From UBA946 sp031550725 (lineage in GTDB: Bacteria; Bacillota; Clostridia; Oscillospirales; Ruminococcaceae), in assembly GCA_031550725.1 (NCBI GenBank), contig JAVBOH010000008.1, positions 248,001 through 312,000 on the forward strand: DNA of 64,000 nucleotides, given 5' to 3'. The position numbers were made by a program, and so were the translations under genes. The notes beneath the pieces were generated by a model, which was not told the origin of the DNA, ran no database searches, and was given only the letters and a program-made list of their open reading frames with translations. Positions 43,772 to 53,145 of the stretch are shown in pieces (positions within the stretch are counted from its first letter, which is position 1; every line of letters starts with the position of its first letter).

Positions 43772-46021
43772 ATGTCAAATCAAATCAAATATCAAGAGCT
43801 AAACAAAGAATTCACAAGCTATATGTGGATGAAAAATGGTGACGTTACTTATACAGACAATATGAAGCTTTTCACATTGCAGAGTAAAAACTCAACATAT
43901 GCACTAGCAGCGCTAGAGGATGGCTTTATCTGCCATATTTACTATGGCAAAAAGGTGGAGGATGACGATTTATCCTACCTTTTAAGACTTAACGAAAACC
44001 CATGGACATTAAAAAATAACGAGCGTGATAAGGGTACACTTATGGATACACTTCCGTTTGAATACCCATGTCATGGCACTGGTGACTATCGTGAGCCATG
44101 CTTAATGATACTTGATAAAAATGGGATGTCTACTTGCGAAATCAAGTATAAGTCACATAAAATTTATGACGGTAAGCCTAAGCTTGATGGTATGCCTGCT
44201 ACATTTGCTGACGATAATCAGGCTAGCACACTCGAATTAACTTGTATCGATGAGCCGACAGGACTGGAAGTAACACTTTGCTACACAGTTTTCCATGACC
44301 TTGATGTTATCACAAGAAGTGTACGCTTGAAGAATACTTCTGCTGATGAGCTTAACATCAGACGTGTTCTTTCAGCTTGCGTTGATTTTGATACAGATAA
44401 ATTTGACCTTATAACATTAAATGGCTCATGGGCAAGAGAACGTGTTATGGAGCGTTCAAAGCTGCACCATGGCAAGCAGGGTATTGATTCTGTTAAGGGT
44501 GAATCTTCACATCAGAACAATCCTTTCATGGCACTTGTTTCACATAATGCTGATGAAGATATTGGTGAGGCATATGGCTTTAACTTTGTATACAGCGGTA
44601 ATTTCTTTGCACAGGCAGAGGTTACACAGCATAAGAAAACACGTGCAGTAATGGGTATTAACCACTTTGACTTTAACTGGCTGTTAGAGCAGGGTGAGGA
44701 GTTTCAAGCACCTGAGGTTGTAATGGTTTATTCAAGTGATGGGTTAGGTGCAATGTCACGTACATACCACGACCTTTACAGAAACCATCTTATCAGAGGT
44801 GAATATAAGGATAAACGCCGTCCAATTCTGATTAATAACTGGGAGGCAACTTACTTTAATTTCGATACAGATAAGCTTATCGGCATTGCAAAGCAGGCTA
44901 GTGAACTCGGCATTGAAATGCTTGTTATGGATGACGGATGGTTTGGTCATCGTGACAGTGACAATAGTTCTTTGGGAGACTGGTTTGTATATGAGAAGAA
45001 ACTAAACGGCGGACTAAAATATCTTGTTGATGAAGTAAATAAACTTGGCATGAAGTTTGGTATATGGTTTGAGCCAGAAATGATATCCCCTGACAGTGAG
45101 CTTTTCAAAAGTCATCCTGACTGGGCAATTCAGATTAAGGGTCGTTATATGACACAGTCACGCCAGCAGTATGTCCTTGACTATTCAAACAAAGAAGTTC
45201 GTGACCATATCTATGGCATGATGAAAAAAGTCCTTGATTCAGCAAATATCGAGTATATAAAGTGGGATATGAACCGTCAGTTAACAGAGGTTGGCTCGAC
45301 TACACTGCCAGTGAAGCGTCAGCGTGAGCTATGGCACAGATATGTTTTGGGTGTTTATGATGTGATGAACAGACTAACAACTGAATATCCGCACATTCTG
45401 CTTGAAAACTGTTCAGGCGGCGGTGCTAGATTTGACCCTGCAATGCTTTATTATTCACCACAGATTTGGTGTTCTGATGATACCGATGCGATTGAGCGTT
45501 TAAAGATACAGCATGGTACATCAATATGCTATCCTGCATCAGCAATGGGTGCACACGTTTCTGACTGTCCTAATCATACAGTCGGCAGAACAACTCCATT
45601 CAAGACAAGAGGTCATGTTGCAATGGTTGGAACATTTGGCTATGAGCTTGATGTTACAAAAATTCCAGAGGACGACAGAAATGCAATTCCTGCACAGATT
45701 GAAGAGTTTAACAAGTTTAATCCGCTGATAAGAACAGGCGACCAATATCGTATCGGTAATGTTTTCGAGGATAATATGTGGGATTCATGGATGTTTGTTG
45801 CAAAGGATAAGTCAGAAGTGCTGTTCACTTTTGTTCAGGTGTTAGGACGTCCTAACTACCGCTCGAGACGTATCAAGCTAAAGGGACTTGACTCAAATGC
45901 TAAGTATAAGAACATGGATAATGGTGAAATTCACAGTGGCTCTGCATTGATGAATGCAGGTATAAATGTAGGATTGCATGGTGATTTTAGTTCTATGATA
46001 ATTCACTTTGTAAGAGTGTAA
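43772..46021 (+). CDS. Alpha-galactosidase, GH36
   Basis: 749 residues, the bacterial GH36 long form without signal peptide, so intracellular. An N-terminal beta-supersandwich, a TIM barrel from ~330 with VMDDGWFG near 390, nucleophile Asp499 in KWDMNRQ and the acid/base aspartate in SDDTDAIERL near 569-570, then a C-terminal beta domain. Cleaves terminal alpha-1,6 galactose from melibiose, raffinose and galactomannan fragments. AAAGGA lies 10 nt before ATG. No transporter or LacI/AraC regulator is adjacent, so uptake genes must be elsewhere. Confidence 0.95.
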   Translation: MSNQIKYQELNKEFTSYMWMKNGDVTYTDNMKLFTLQSKNSTYALAALEDGFICHIYYGKKVEDDDLSYLLRLNENPWTLKNNERDKGTLMDTLPFEYPCHGTGDYREPCLMILDKNGMSTCEIKYKSHKIYDGKPKLDGMPATFADDNQASTLELTCIDEPTGLEVTLCYTVFHDLDVITRSVRLKNTSADELNIRRVLSACVDFDTDKFDLITLNGSWARERVMERSKLHHGKQGIDSVKGESSHQNNPFMALVSHNADEDIGEAYGFNFVYSGNFFAQAEVTQHKKTRAVMGINHFDFNWLLEQGEEFQAPEVVMVYSSDGLGAMSRTYHDLYRNHLIRGEYKDKRRPILINNWEATYFNFDTDKLIGIAKQASELGIEMLVMDDGWFGHRDSDNSSLGDWFVYEKKLNGGLKYLVDEVNKLGMKFGIWFEPEMISPDSELFKSHPDWAIQIKGRYMTQSRQQYVLDYSNKEVRDHIYGMMKKVLDSANIEYIKWDMNRQLTEVGSTTLPVKRQRELWHRYVLGVYDVMNRLTTEYPHILLENCSGGGARFDPAMLYYSPQIWCSDDTDAIERLKIQHGTSICYPASAMGAHVSDCPNHTVGRTTPFKTRGHVAMVGTFGYELDVTKIPEDDRNAIPAQIEEFNKFNPLIRTGDQYRIGNVFEDNMWDSWMFVAKDKSEVLFTFVQVLGRPNYRSRRIKLKGLDSNAKYKNMDNGEIHSGSALMNAGINVGLHGDFSSMIIHFVRV

Positions 46022-46089
46022 TTCATAATGCATAATTTAATAGATACATCATATTACATGACGAATAACATAACAAGGGGTGAATAAAA

Positions 46090-47067
46090 ATGCAGCCGAT
46101 TATTTTTAATAATGAAAAACCGCTTGCACATTTTGAGGCAGCAGGAAAGCTAAGGGAAAAAGTTGAAATAGTCCTGAATATAAATTTGTTCAGCGGTATT
46201 GTGCTTTTGGTGCTTGCCTTTCCGCTGATATATAAAAACCCCGACTTGCTGGCATACTTTTTCCTTTTCAATGTAGGATATATTGGCTCAAACATAGCGG
46301 CAAGCCTCAGAAAAGTTGACCTTACCCTGATAGGTTTTATATGCGCATTGCTGCTTGGAATGGTTATTTTAAGTGTTGGTTTAAGCTATCAGGGTATAAT
46401 TTATTTGATTATGGCGGTATTTCAGTTTGTTGTTCATCACTTTGTTTTGAAGGACAGATACCTTTCCGAGCTGTTTGGTTATCCGCATTTTTCTGTTGCA
46501 CTTGCGGAGGCGTCGCTTGCTACACTTAATGTACATGGAGCAAATAAAATGCCATACACAGCAGATGAGCATAAGGACGAACGTGAGAGGGTTACAACTA
46601 AAAACACAAATGGGATAAGGGCTGTTGAACAGTCATCTGATATGGATGTTATCACATATGAAAATATGGAAATAAATTTACCCGACAAGACTAAGCAGAA
46701 AAAGGATAAGAAGTCACCACAGCAAAAAAACATACAGCCAAGTGTTAATACCAGTGCTGCACAGTATGATGAAAAAGGTGAGGTTGATGTTTTATCGCTT
46801 GATAAACCGCCAGATCCTGTTGCACCGCCAAGCTTTAATCCGCAGGAATATAGTGCGAATGTAGAGAATGAAATGAAAACGGATACTCTTTCATATCAGG
46901 AGCAGTATGTTACTGATATTAATGGCATTGAAGCAATGGATGAAGATGACGGCAGACCTAATTTTAACGAGAAAAAAGAAACCTATTCCGATTATCTTGA
47001 TAAAAAAAGTATCCTCTTAGCTGATAAAAACACAGAGGATACTAATGATATTGATTTGTTGTTTTGA
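46090..47067 (+). CDS. Membrane protein with long charged tail, hypothetical
   Basis: 325 residues. Four hydrophobic helices in the first ~130 residues (GIVLLVLAFPLIY, LIGFICALLLGMVI and neighbours), then ~190 residues of polar, Lys/Asp/Pro-rich sequence of low complexity, presumably cytoplasmic and disordered. A ribosome site GGGG lies ahead of the ATG. No family recognised. Ends at a strong hairpin terminator facing a convergent gene. Confidence 0.6.
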   Translation: MQPIIFNNEKPLAHFEAAGKLREKVEIVLNINLFSGIVLLVLAFPLIYKNPDLLAYFFLFNVGYIGSNIAASLRKVDLTLIGFICALLLGMVILSVGLSYQGIIYLIMAVFQFVVHHFVLKDRYLSELFGYPHFSVALAEASLATLNVHGANKMPYTADEHKDERERVTTKNTNGIRAVEQSSDMDVITYENMEINLPDKTKQKKDKKSPQQKNIQPSVNTSAAQYDEKGEVDVLSLDKPPDPVAPPSFNPQEYSANVENEMKTDTLSYQEQYVTDINGIEAMDEDDGRPNFNEKKETYSDYLDKKSILLADKNTEDTNDIDLLF

Positions 47068-47144
47068 ATTGTTCTAAGCAGACGTCAATCAAGTATAATG
47101 AACAATTTTGCTGAAAGCGTAATTGTTTAGTACGCATTAAATTT

Positions 47145-47184
47145 AATGCGGATATAACAGGAATTTCTGTTATATCCGCATTTT
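47145..47184. terminator. 16-bp perfect terminator hairpin between convergent genes
   Basis: aatgcggatataacag (47145-47160) and ctgttatatccgcatt (47167-47182), loop 6 nt, T-run on the plus side. Confidence 0.9.
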
Positions 47185-47195
47185 ACATTGGTATA

Positions 47196-47483
47196 TTATT
47201 TCTTCGCACCATTAATCAATTTCCCAGCAATAAATGCCGTAACTGCAAAAAAAACAAGTGGTTTAAAATCAGTCTTGAACTGTTTATTTGTGATAATTAC
47301 ACCCTTTGGATTATCCTTTTTACCGATATTATACATATCAGCGGTATGTCTATCATCCTTTATAACAGCATCAGGCTTAACAAAAAACTTAAAAATCGCA
47401 TTATAAACAAGGCTGATAACAGCGGACTGAACAGCAAACTGCTTTAAATTTCTTAGTGAACTAATATAAAAATTCTTAAACAT
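47196..47483 (-). CDS. Hypothetical small protein
   Basis: 95 residues: a basic N-terminus, a hydrophobic patch (QSAVISLVYNAIFKFF), a polar middle and a second hydrophobic patch near the C-terminus (LVFFAVTAFIAGKLI). GAGGTGA 7 nt upstream lies at the end of the TadA-GNAT gene (11 bp away), so translation is probably coupled. No family recognised. Confidence 0.6.
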   Translation of the reverse strand: MFKNFYISSLRNLKQFAVQSAVISLVYNAIFKFFVKPDAVIKDDRHTADMYNIGKKDNPKGVIITNKQFKTDFKPLVFFAVTAFIAGKLINGAKK

Positions 47484-47494
47484 ATGTAGTCACC

Positions 47495-48448
47495 TCATGA
47501 AAGTGAAATAGGACGTTCAAGGAAATAATCATCCATAACATAGCCATTGCCAATGTCCTGAACACCCTCGCCAACAATAGAAAACCCAGACTTTTTATAA
47601 GCCGCAATAGAAGAATCATTATGCTTGTTGACAGTAAGCCAGATAGCATGGTGATTATTTTTTTTGCAGTATTCATCCATAAAAGCAAACGCCTGTCTTG
47701 CAAAACCTTGTCCACGATATTCTTTTTTAACATAAATCTTTGATAAAAACAGCCTGCCGTCAGCTTGTGGCTGAATGGCTAAATATCCAGCATAAGTACC
47801 ATTCTTATGCATTAAAAAGTACTTATAACCATTTTCGTTAATCTGCTTTGTGATAGCGTTAACAGACTGGAACATCTCGACCATATAGTCAATCTGTGAT
47901 ACTGATATGATAGCTGGAAAAAATTCATGCCATATTTCATCAGCCAAAACAGCAGTTTTGTTAATCTGCTCCTCAGTCAAAACGGGTATAAGCTTCATAA
48001 CCAAATTTTTATTTTCATCTCTAAGCATTTTGAAAAACTCCTTTAAAATTGTCTGACATTCATCTTCCATAATGCCACCCTCATATAAAGGCTTGTGGTT
48101 ATATGGGAGTTCAAATAAATTTGTGATACTTTGCACAGAGCCTGCCTTTTTGTCAAAAGCACCAAATTTAACCATATCAATACGTGAGTTAATAATAGCT
48201 CCGGCGCACATAGGGCATGGCTCAAGCGTGACATATAGAGTACAGCCGGATAACCGCCATCCGCCAAGTGTTTTGCAGGCATCTTCAATGGCAAGAATTT
48301 CAGCGTGGTGAATACTGCTGCGGTTTATTTCACGCATATTAAAACCCTGTCCGACAATTTTGCCGTCGGAGCTGCGAACAACAACAGCACCAATAGGAGT
48401 TTCACCCATTTTAGCAGCAATATTAGCAAGCTCAAGCGCTTTATTCAT
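47495..48448 (-). CDS. tadA: Fusion of tRNA adenosine deaminase (TadA) and GNAT acetyltransferase
   Basis: 317 residues. Residues 1-150 are TadA: HAE (48-50) and zinc cysteines C78 and C81 in LEPCPMCAGAI, with FGAFDKKAGSV following; it makes inosine at the wobble position of tRNA-Arg. Residues ~155-317 form a GNAT domain with acetyl-CoA loop EYRGQGFARQAF near 240 and the motif-B-like AAYKKSGF near 290. The start is unusual: ATG 48448 lacks a ribosome site and drops the usual leader residues before the YMNKALELA helix. An in-frame ATA 30 nt upstream, 5 nt after AAAGG, would restore them. It lies close after the CPBP gene. Confidence 0.88.
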   Translation of the reverse strand: MNKALELANIAAKMGETPIGAVVVRSSDGKIVGQGFNMREINRSSIHHAEILAIEDACKTLGGWRLSGCTLYVTLEPCPMCAGAIINSRIDMVKFGAFDKKAGSVQSITNLFELPYNHKPLYEGGIMEDECQTILKEFFKMLRDENKNLVMKLIPVLTEEQINKTAVLADEIWHEFFPAIISVSQIDYMVEMFQSVNAITKQINENGYKYFLMHKNGTYAGYLAIQPQADGRLFLSKIYVKKEYRGQGFARQAFAFMDEYCKKNNHHAIWLTVNKHNDSSIAAYKKSGFSIVGEGVQDIGNGYVMDDYFLERPISLS

Positions 48449-48493
48449 ATAAAAAATATCATCAAGAAAAATATATATCCCAACCTTTAAACA

Positions 48494-49696
48494 CTAAAAT
48501 GAAAAGTTGATATTAAGCAGTGTAATAATAAAAGTTATAGTAATCCACAAAACAACTGGAATGCAAGTAAAAGCGGTGGTGCATTTCTGTGAAAAAGTCA
48601 AATATCTCTTTGACATTGTCATGCCAAACGAATCACTATGCTTGATAAGAAAATGTATGGATGCAATAATTCCGATTAAAGTACTCAAAAGAGTTATTGA
48701 CAGTGACAATATCAAACCAACAGTAGTTGTACAGAAAGTTGAAATTAAAGCACCGCCGTATAAAAACAAATGCAGTGTAATTCTCATTATAATTGAAGTG
48801 ATAATTGAGCCAGTGCGGATTGTGAAGTAGCCAATAACGATTGATGCTACGAAGAAATAACAAAAATCCGTGATGTTGTATGTTACTAATGAGGCGATAA
48901 TAGCAGTTAAAATGATAGCAGAGCCATCACCAAACTGTCTGAAAAGCTGAAGATAAACGCCATGAGCAGCCATTTCACTTATTATAGGAATAATGATAAG
49001 CTGTGCAACAAGTGCTGCAGCTAATGCACCTTTGTTTTCAGGCAGATAAAACCCATCTGGCGATGATATATTAAGTGATTTTAAAAAAAGCATATAAAAA
49101 GCTGCACACATTGAGCAAACATTACATACAAGCATCATCAGCGGCACAGAATATTTAAACATGGGTTTATTAGTAACTTTTGTCGGGAACATAATACTAA
49201 ACGGCATATTAAATCGCTTTTTACAAATATAAAACGGCATGATACGCCTGCCGATACCCCAGACATAAAGCATAATAACACGCAGCCATTCATTTCCGTA
49301 TGTTGTGTTTGAATAAAAATCATAGCTGATATCAAACCCTAGCTTGCCAAGAATAAATGGTGCAATATAAAAATATAATATATCTACAATTGAGAATATC
49401 AAAAGTGATATTCCAATCATATTATAAACATGGCGAAGTGACGATGTTTCAACAGCCTCGGGATAATCTTTGATAAATCCGACACGGTCCTGATAGGTCA
49501 GTTCCTTTGGTTTATCAACATAATAATAACCGACATCGCTTTTATTTTCTTTACGCCAGCGTTTAAATTCCTCATTAAAGCTGGCATCCTGATAACGCCA
49601 TTTAAGATGGTCATCCGGTAATAATGCCGCTTTTTTTGTATTCCCAGTGTCTTGCGGTTTATCTGGTTTCATAAAAAAAGCCATACAAACAACCAT
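48494..49696 (-). CDS. CPBP-family (Abi/CAAX) membrane protein with degenerate protease motifs
   Basis: 400 residues: a hydrophilic, Lys-rich N-terminal ~85 residues, then about eight hydrophobic helices. The region SEMAAHGVYLQLFRQFG near 240 lines up with the EExxFRG motif of CPBP intramembrane proteases but keeps only the second Glu and the Gly; the usual second-motif histidine is not visible, while a His remains in LHLFLYG. It is therefore probably not an active protease. Start 49696 with GAGG 6 nt upstream; an ATG four codons later is also possible. Confidence 0.65.
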   Translation of the reverse strand: MVVCMAFFMKPDKPQDTGNTKKAALLPDDHLKWRYQDASFNEEFKRWRKENKSDVGYYYVDKPKELTYQDRVGFIKDYPEAVETSSLRHVYNMIGISLLIFSIVDILYFYIAPFILGKLGFDISYDFYSNTTYGNEWLRVIMLYVWGIGRRIMPFYICKKRFNMPFSIMFPTKVTNKPMFKYSVPLMMLVCNVCSMCAAFYMLFLKSLNISSPDGFYLPENKGALAAALVAQLIIIPIISEMAAHGVYLQLFRQFGDGSAIILTAIIASLVTYNITDFCYFFVASIVIGYFTIRTGSIITSIIMRITLHLFLYGGALISTFCTTTVGLILSLSITLLSTLIGIIASIHFLIKHSDSFGMTMSKRYLTFSQKCTTAFTCIPVVLWITITFIITLLNINFSF

Positions 49697-49807
49697 CCTT
49701 TACCTCAATATATTTTTCCACTATTAATTTTATCACATTATTATGGCAATATAATTTAATTTTTATGTATATTGTATAATATGATGTAATTTATTATACT
49801 AATCCTA

Positions 49808-49856
49808 CTTTAAAATACTTGCATTTTAAAGATCCTAAGTGTGCGTTACGCACACT
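49808..49856. promoter_or_regulatory. Two adjacent perfect hairpins in the divergent spacer
   Basis: ctttaaaat / attttaaag (49808-49816, 49823-49831) and agtgtgcg / cgcacact (49838-49845, 49849-49856). Neither has a T-tail. The 353-bp spacer 49697-50049 between the CPBP gene and arsR holds no gene besides these and the operator. Confidence 0.5.
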
Positions 49857-49994
49857 GGCAATGAAGTTGTCGTATTAAAACAATACAATTGATTTAATTT
49901 GGGAATAGTATTAATCTTTATAGTATCATGTTCATAAATAGTTATTATAATATTTATTATATCCCGTATTATTCAGGGGATAATCATGTTACAA

Positions 49995-50025
49995 TATATG
50001 AGCAATCGTTCATATGAACATATAT
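49995..50025 (+). promoter_or_regulatory. ArsR/CadC-type operator upstream of the metal regulator
   Basis: Overlapping symmetric elements: atatga-8-tcatat (49996-50001, 50010-50015) and the perfect palindrome gttcatatgaac (50008-50019), followed by catatat. This matches the TATATGAAC/GTTCATATA style of SmtB/CzrA operators. It is 25-50 nt before the regulator start. Confidence 0.6.
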
Positions 50026-50049
50026 CTAATGATGATGGGAGTAAAATAA

Positions 50050-50427
50050 ATGAATGAACAAAAAGCAGAGCGCTGTGAAATAGAGTGTATACATTCAGAA
50101 ATAGTAGATAACGTTAAATCAAAGCTGCCGAATGAGGAAATATTATATGACGTGGCTGAGCTATTCAAGGTTTTTGGTGATTCAACAAGAGTAAGAATAA
50201 TATGTGCGTTGTTCGAGGATGAAATGTGTGTTTGCGACATAGCGGCAGTATTGAACATGACACAGTCAGCGATATCACATCAGCTTAGAGTGTTAAAGCA
50301 GGCGAGGTTAGTTAAATATCGCAGGGAGGGTAAAACGGTGTTTTACTCACTTTCCGATGCACATATTAAAAATATATTTAATCAGGCGTTTGAACACAGC
50401 ACTGAAGATACTAAAATAAAGAGATAA
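50050..50427 (+). CDS. ArsR/SmtB-family metal-sensing repressor, CadC/CzrA-like
   Basis: 125 residues, winged HTH (VLNMTQSAISHQLRVLKQARLVKYRREGKTVFYSL). Both known metal sites seem present: N-terminal C9 and C13 with C60 and C62 (EMCVCD), as in the CadC alpha3N site, and D103, H105, H116, E119, the alpha5 zinc site (DxH...HxxE). Likely releases the operator on binding Cd, Zn, Pb or similar. It is followed after 96 bp by the matching P-type ATPase. Confidence 0.93.
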   Translation: MNEQKAERCEIECIHSEIVDNVKSKLPNEEILYDVAELFKVFGDSTRVRIICALFEDEMCVCDIAAVLNMTQSAISHQLRVLKQARLVKYRREGKTVFYSLSDAHIKNIFNQAFEHSTEDTKIKR

Positions 50428-50523
50428 TTTGGTGCGAGTCCATGTGAGAGTTAAGTACAGCAGTCAATAATTAAAGACATGGGCATTTGCATGGAATAGA
50501 TTGAATAAATGAGGTGACTAAAG

Positions 50524-52674
50524 GTGGTAATATACCTTGAGGGACTTGACTGTGCGAACTGTGCAGAAAAGATTAGAGCAGGCTCAGAAAAGCTTGACGG
50601 TGTTGAAAGAGCTGAAATGAATTTTATATCAAAGAAAATGACAATAAAGCTTATAGATGATAAAACAGATAAAAGAGCAATATTTAAGAAAATAAAGAGC
50701 ATAGTAAAATCACTTGAGCCGGATGTTGTGGTTAGCTTGCTTGAAGGAAATACTAAAGTCAAAAATGAAAGCGATGAAAAGGGTGATAAAATACTGCTTA
50801 TAGCAAAATTTGCAGTATCAGCAGTGCTTTTTATACTTGGTTTAATTTTTGAGGGAAGTACGCAGGAACTATGGTTTTTCATAGCAGCATATTTCATTAT
50901 CGGATATGATGTTATAAGAAAAGCAGGATATAATATAATCAAAGGCAGACCATTCGATGAATGCCTGTTAATGACAATAGCATCACTTGGAGCATTTTTG
51001 ATAAAGGGATATCATGAAGCGGTCGCTGTTATGTTTTTATATCAGCTTGGTGAGGCTTTTCAGGATTATGCGGTTGAGCGTTCGAGAAAATCAATAACAT
51101 CATTGCTTGATATCCGTCCCGATTATGCAAATGTAAAGCGTGGCGATGAAATAAAAAAAGTTTCACCAAACACAATTGAAATCGGCGAAACTATTATAAT
51201 AAAAGCGGGTGAAAGAATACCGCTTGATGCTATAATTATAAGTGGTGAAACAACACTTGATACATCAGCATTAACAGGTGAAAGTGTGCCGAGAAAAGCC
51301 GTTAAAGGTGATACAATTTTAAGTGGCTGTGTAAATTTAAGCGGATATATAGAAGCTGAGGTTAATAAGGAATATGGTGAGTCGACTGTATCAAAGATAC
51401 TTGACTTAGTGGAAAACTCAGCTGCAAAAAAAGCTAAAACCGAAAATTTCATAACACGTTTTGCAAGAATTTATACTCCAATTGTTGTTATAGCGGCATT
51501 TTTGCTTGTGTTAATTCCATCACTTATAAACATACCAAATTTCATAGCAGCAGCTGACAGCAAATATATCATAGACTGGTATTTTAATCAGGATGGCTGG
51601 CTATACAGAGCGCTGCAGTTTCTTGTTGTATCATGTCCATGTGCTTTGGTAATATCAGTACCCCTAAGCTTCTTTGGCGGTATTGGAGGAGCGTCAAAAA
51701 AAGGTGTGCTTGTAAAAGGCGGAAACAGCCTTGAAATGCTTGCAGACTGCACCACAATGGTATTTGATAAAACAGGAACTTTAACAAACGGTACATTTAC
51801 AGTAACAGAGGTATATACAAATACAACTGCGCATACCCAAAATGATTTGCTTAAGATTGCAGCATATGCAGAAAAAAACTCAAACCACCCTGTTGCTGTA
51901 TCTATAATTGAATATTATAAATCTCAGAATGGAGAGGCTATACCTAAAAATATTTCATATACCGAAATGGCAGGCATGGGAGTTAAAGCTAGTACTGATA
52001 GCGGTGATATCATCTATGCTGGAAACATAAATCTTATGAATGAGGCAGGCATTAAATTCAATGAGCCTCTTAATGCGGATGGAACTATTGTATATATTGC
52101 TGTTAATAGTGAATATTTGGGATATATTCGAATTTCTGACACAATAAAAGCAGACACAAAGAATGCAGTGGGAATGCTTAAAAAGCGTGGAATAAAGACA
52201 ATAATGCTGACTGGCGACAGAAAAAAATCCGCTGAGGAAACAGCAGCGGCAATAGGTATTGACGAGTATAAATCAGAACTGCTGCCAAATGATAAGGTAT
52301 CAGCATTAGAGCAAATAATGTCGGCAAACGATAGTGGCAGAACAGTATTCGTTGGCGACGGCATTAATGATGCACCAGTATTAATGCGTGCAGATGTCGG
52401 TATTGCAATGGGAGCACTCGGTTCTGATGCGGCAATAGATGCGGCTGATATCGTACTAATGACAGATGAGCCGTCACGAATTGACGATGCTATCCGCATT
52501 TCAAAGAAAACACGTGCGATAGTAAAGCAGAATATTGTATTCTCGATTGGTGTAAAGCTTGTCGTTTTGGTGTTTGCAATGCTTGGTATGACAACAATGT
52601 GGGCTGCCGTTTTTGCGGATGTCGGTGTAAGTCTTATTGCTGTAATGAATGCGCTTCGAGCAAGAAAAGTTTGA
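50524..52674 (+). CDS. cadA: P1B-type heavy-metal ATPase (Cd/Zn/Pb exporter, CadA/ZntA type)
   Basis: 716 residues. One N-terminal HMA domain with LDCANC (C10, C13), eight membrane helices, CPC motif at 371-373 (VSCPCALV), phosphorylation Asp415 in DKTGTLTNG, the SxHP motif NSNHPVA near 460 and hinge GDGINDAPV near 614. The CPC plus HMA pattern and CadC-like partner point to Zn/Cd/Pb export. GTG start at 50524 with GAGGTGA 6 nt upstream. Co-regulated with the ArsR gene. Confidence 0.94.
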   Translation: MVIYLEGLDCANCAEKIRAGSEKLDGVERAEMNFISKKMTIKLIDDKTDKRAIFKKIKSIVKSLEPDVVVSLLEGNTKVKNESDEKGDKILLIAKFAVSAVLFILGLIFEGSTQELWFFIAAYFIIGYDVIRKAGYNIIKGRPFDECLLMTIASLGAFLIKGYHEAVAVMFLYQLGEAFQDYAVERSRKSITSLLDIRPDYANVKRGDEIKKVSPNTIEIGETIIIKAGERIPLDAIIISGETTLDTSALTGESVPRKAVKGDTILSGCVNLSGYIEAEVNKEYGESTVSKILDLVENSAAKKAKTENFITRFARIYTPIVVIAAFLLVLIPSLINIPNFIAAADSKYIIDWYFNQDGWLYRALQFLVVSCPCALVISVPLSFFGGIGGASKKGVLVKGGNSLEMLADCTTMVFDKTGTLTNGTFTVTEVYTNTTAHTQNDLLKIAAYAEKNSNHPVAVSIIEYYKSQNGEAIPKNISYTEMAGMGVKASTDSGDIIYAGNINLMNEAGIKFNEPLNADGTIVYIAVNSEYLGYIRISDTIKADTKNAVGMLKKRGIKTIMLTGDRKKSAEETAAAIGIDEYKSELLPNDKVSALEQIMSANDSGRTVFVGDGINDAPVLMRADVGIAMGALGSDAAIDAADIVLMTDEPSRIDDAIRISKKTRAIVKQNIVFSIGVKLVVLVFAMLGMTTMWAAVFADVGVSLIAVMNALRARKV

Positions 52675-52698
52675 CATTCTTTCAAATTGTGGTATAAT
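52671..52698 (+). promoter_or_regulatory. Promoter overlapping the end of cadA
   Basis: TTGACA (52671-52676, overlapping the cadA stop codon), 16-bp spacer, TATAAT (52693-52698). Drives the small membrane protein gene. Confidence 0.7.
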
Positions 52699-52746
52699 AT
52701 GTATAAAGATATATTTTTTACGACCGTTTTAGGAGGATGTTAAATT

Positions 52747-53073
52747 ATGCACAAGAGAAAAAAACTTGATTATTTTTACCTTGGCTCAATGGTGGCTTCT
52801 GTAATAGCGAATATACTTTGTATTTTTGATGTTGTGAAAAGAAAGCATGCAAGTGCAATTGCAACAATATGCAACGCAATTTCATTTGTTATAACTGCAT
52901 TGAACTTTTTCAGTCCTGTTGATGAATTGAAAGAAGATGTTCAGGAAGAGGTTGAAAGAGATAAACCATTTTTATATGCTGCAATTGCAACACATATTGC
53001 ATGGATAGTTTCCTTTGTTGCTATGATTGTTAAGGATACAAGCAGAAATAGAATCAAAGCCATTGATGAATAA
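52747..53073 (+). CDS. Small membrane protein, hypothetical
   Basis: 108 residues with three hydrophobic helices (about 10-27, 37-55, 75-95), a basic N-terminus (MHKRKKLDYFYLG) and an acidic loop (DELKEDVQEEVERDK). AGGAGG lies 8-9 nt before ATG. Expressed from its own promoter and ended by a strong terminator, so not necessarily linked to metal resistance. No family recognised. Confidence 0.65.
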   Translation: MHKRKKLDYFYLGSMVASVIANILCIFDVVKRKHASAIATICNAISFVITALNFFSPVDELKEDVQEEVERDKPFLYAAIATHIAWIVSFVAMIVKDTSRNRIKAIDE

Positions 53074-53077
53074 AAAC

Positions 53078-53115
53078 AAAGCCGTTACATGAGTGTTTTC
53101 GTGTAACGGCTTTTT
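53078..53115 (+). terminator. Terminator of the small membrane protein gene
   Basis: aaagccgttaca / tgtaacggcttt (53078-53089, 53102-53113) followed by TT. Confidence 0.85.
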
Positions 53116-53145
53116 GCTGTCATAAAACAAGCTTTATGCGTGATA

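Noticed and set aside
48494..49696. Abortive-infection (phage defence) system based on the CPBP/Abi label
   Set aside because: Protease motifs are degraded and no defence genes or mobile-element features surround it.
50428..50523. NiCo (czcD) riboswitch between arsR and the metal ATPase
   Set aside because: Only a short ccatgt/acatgg pairing is present; the conserved G-rich core is absent.
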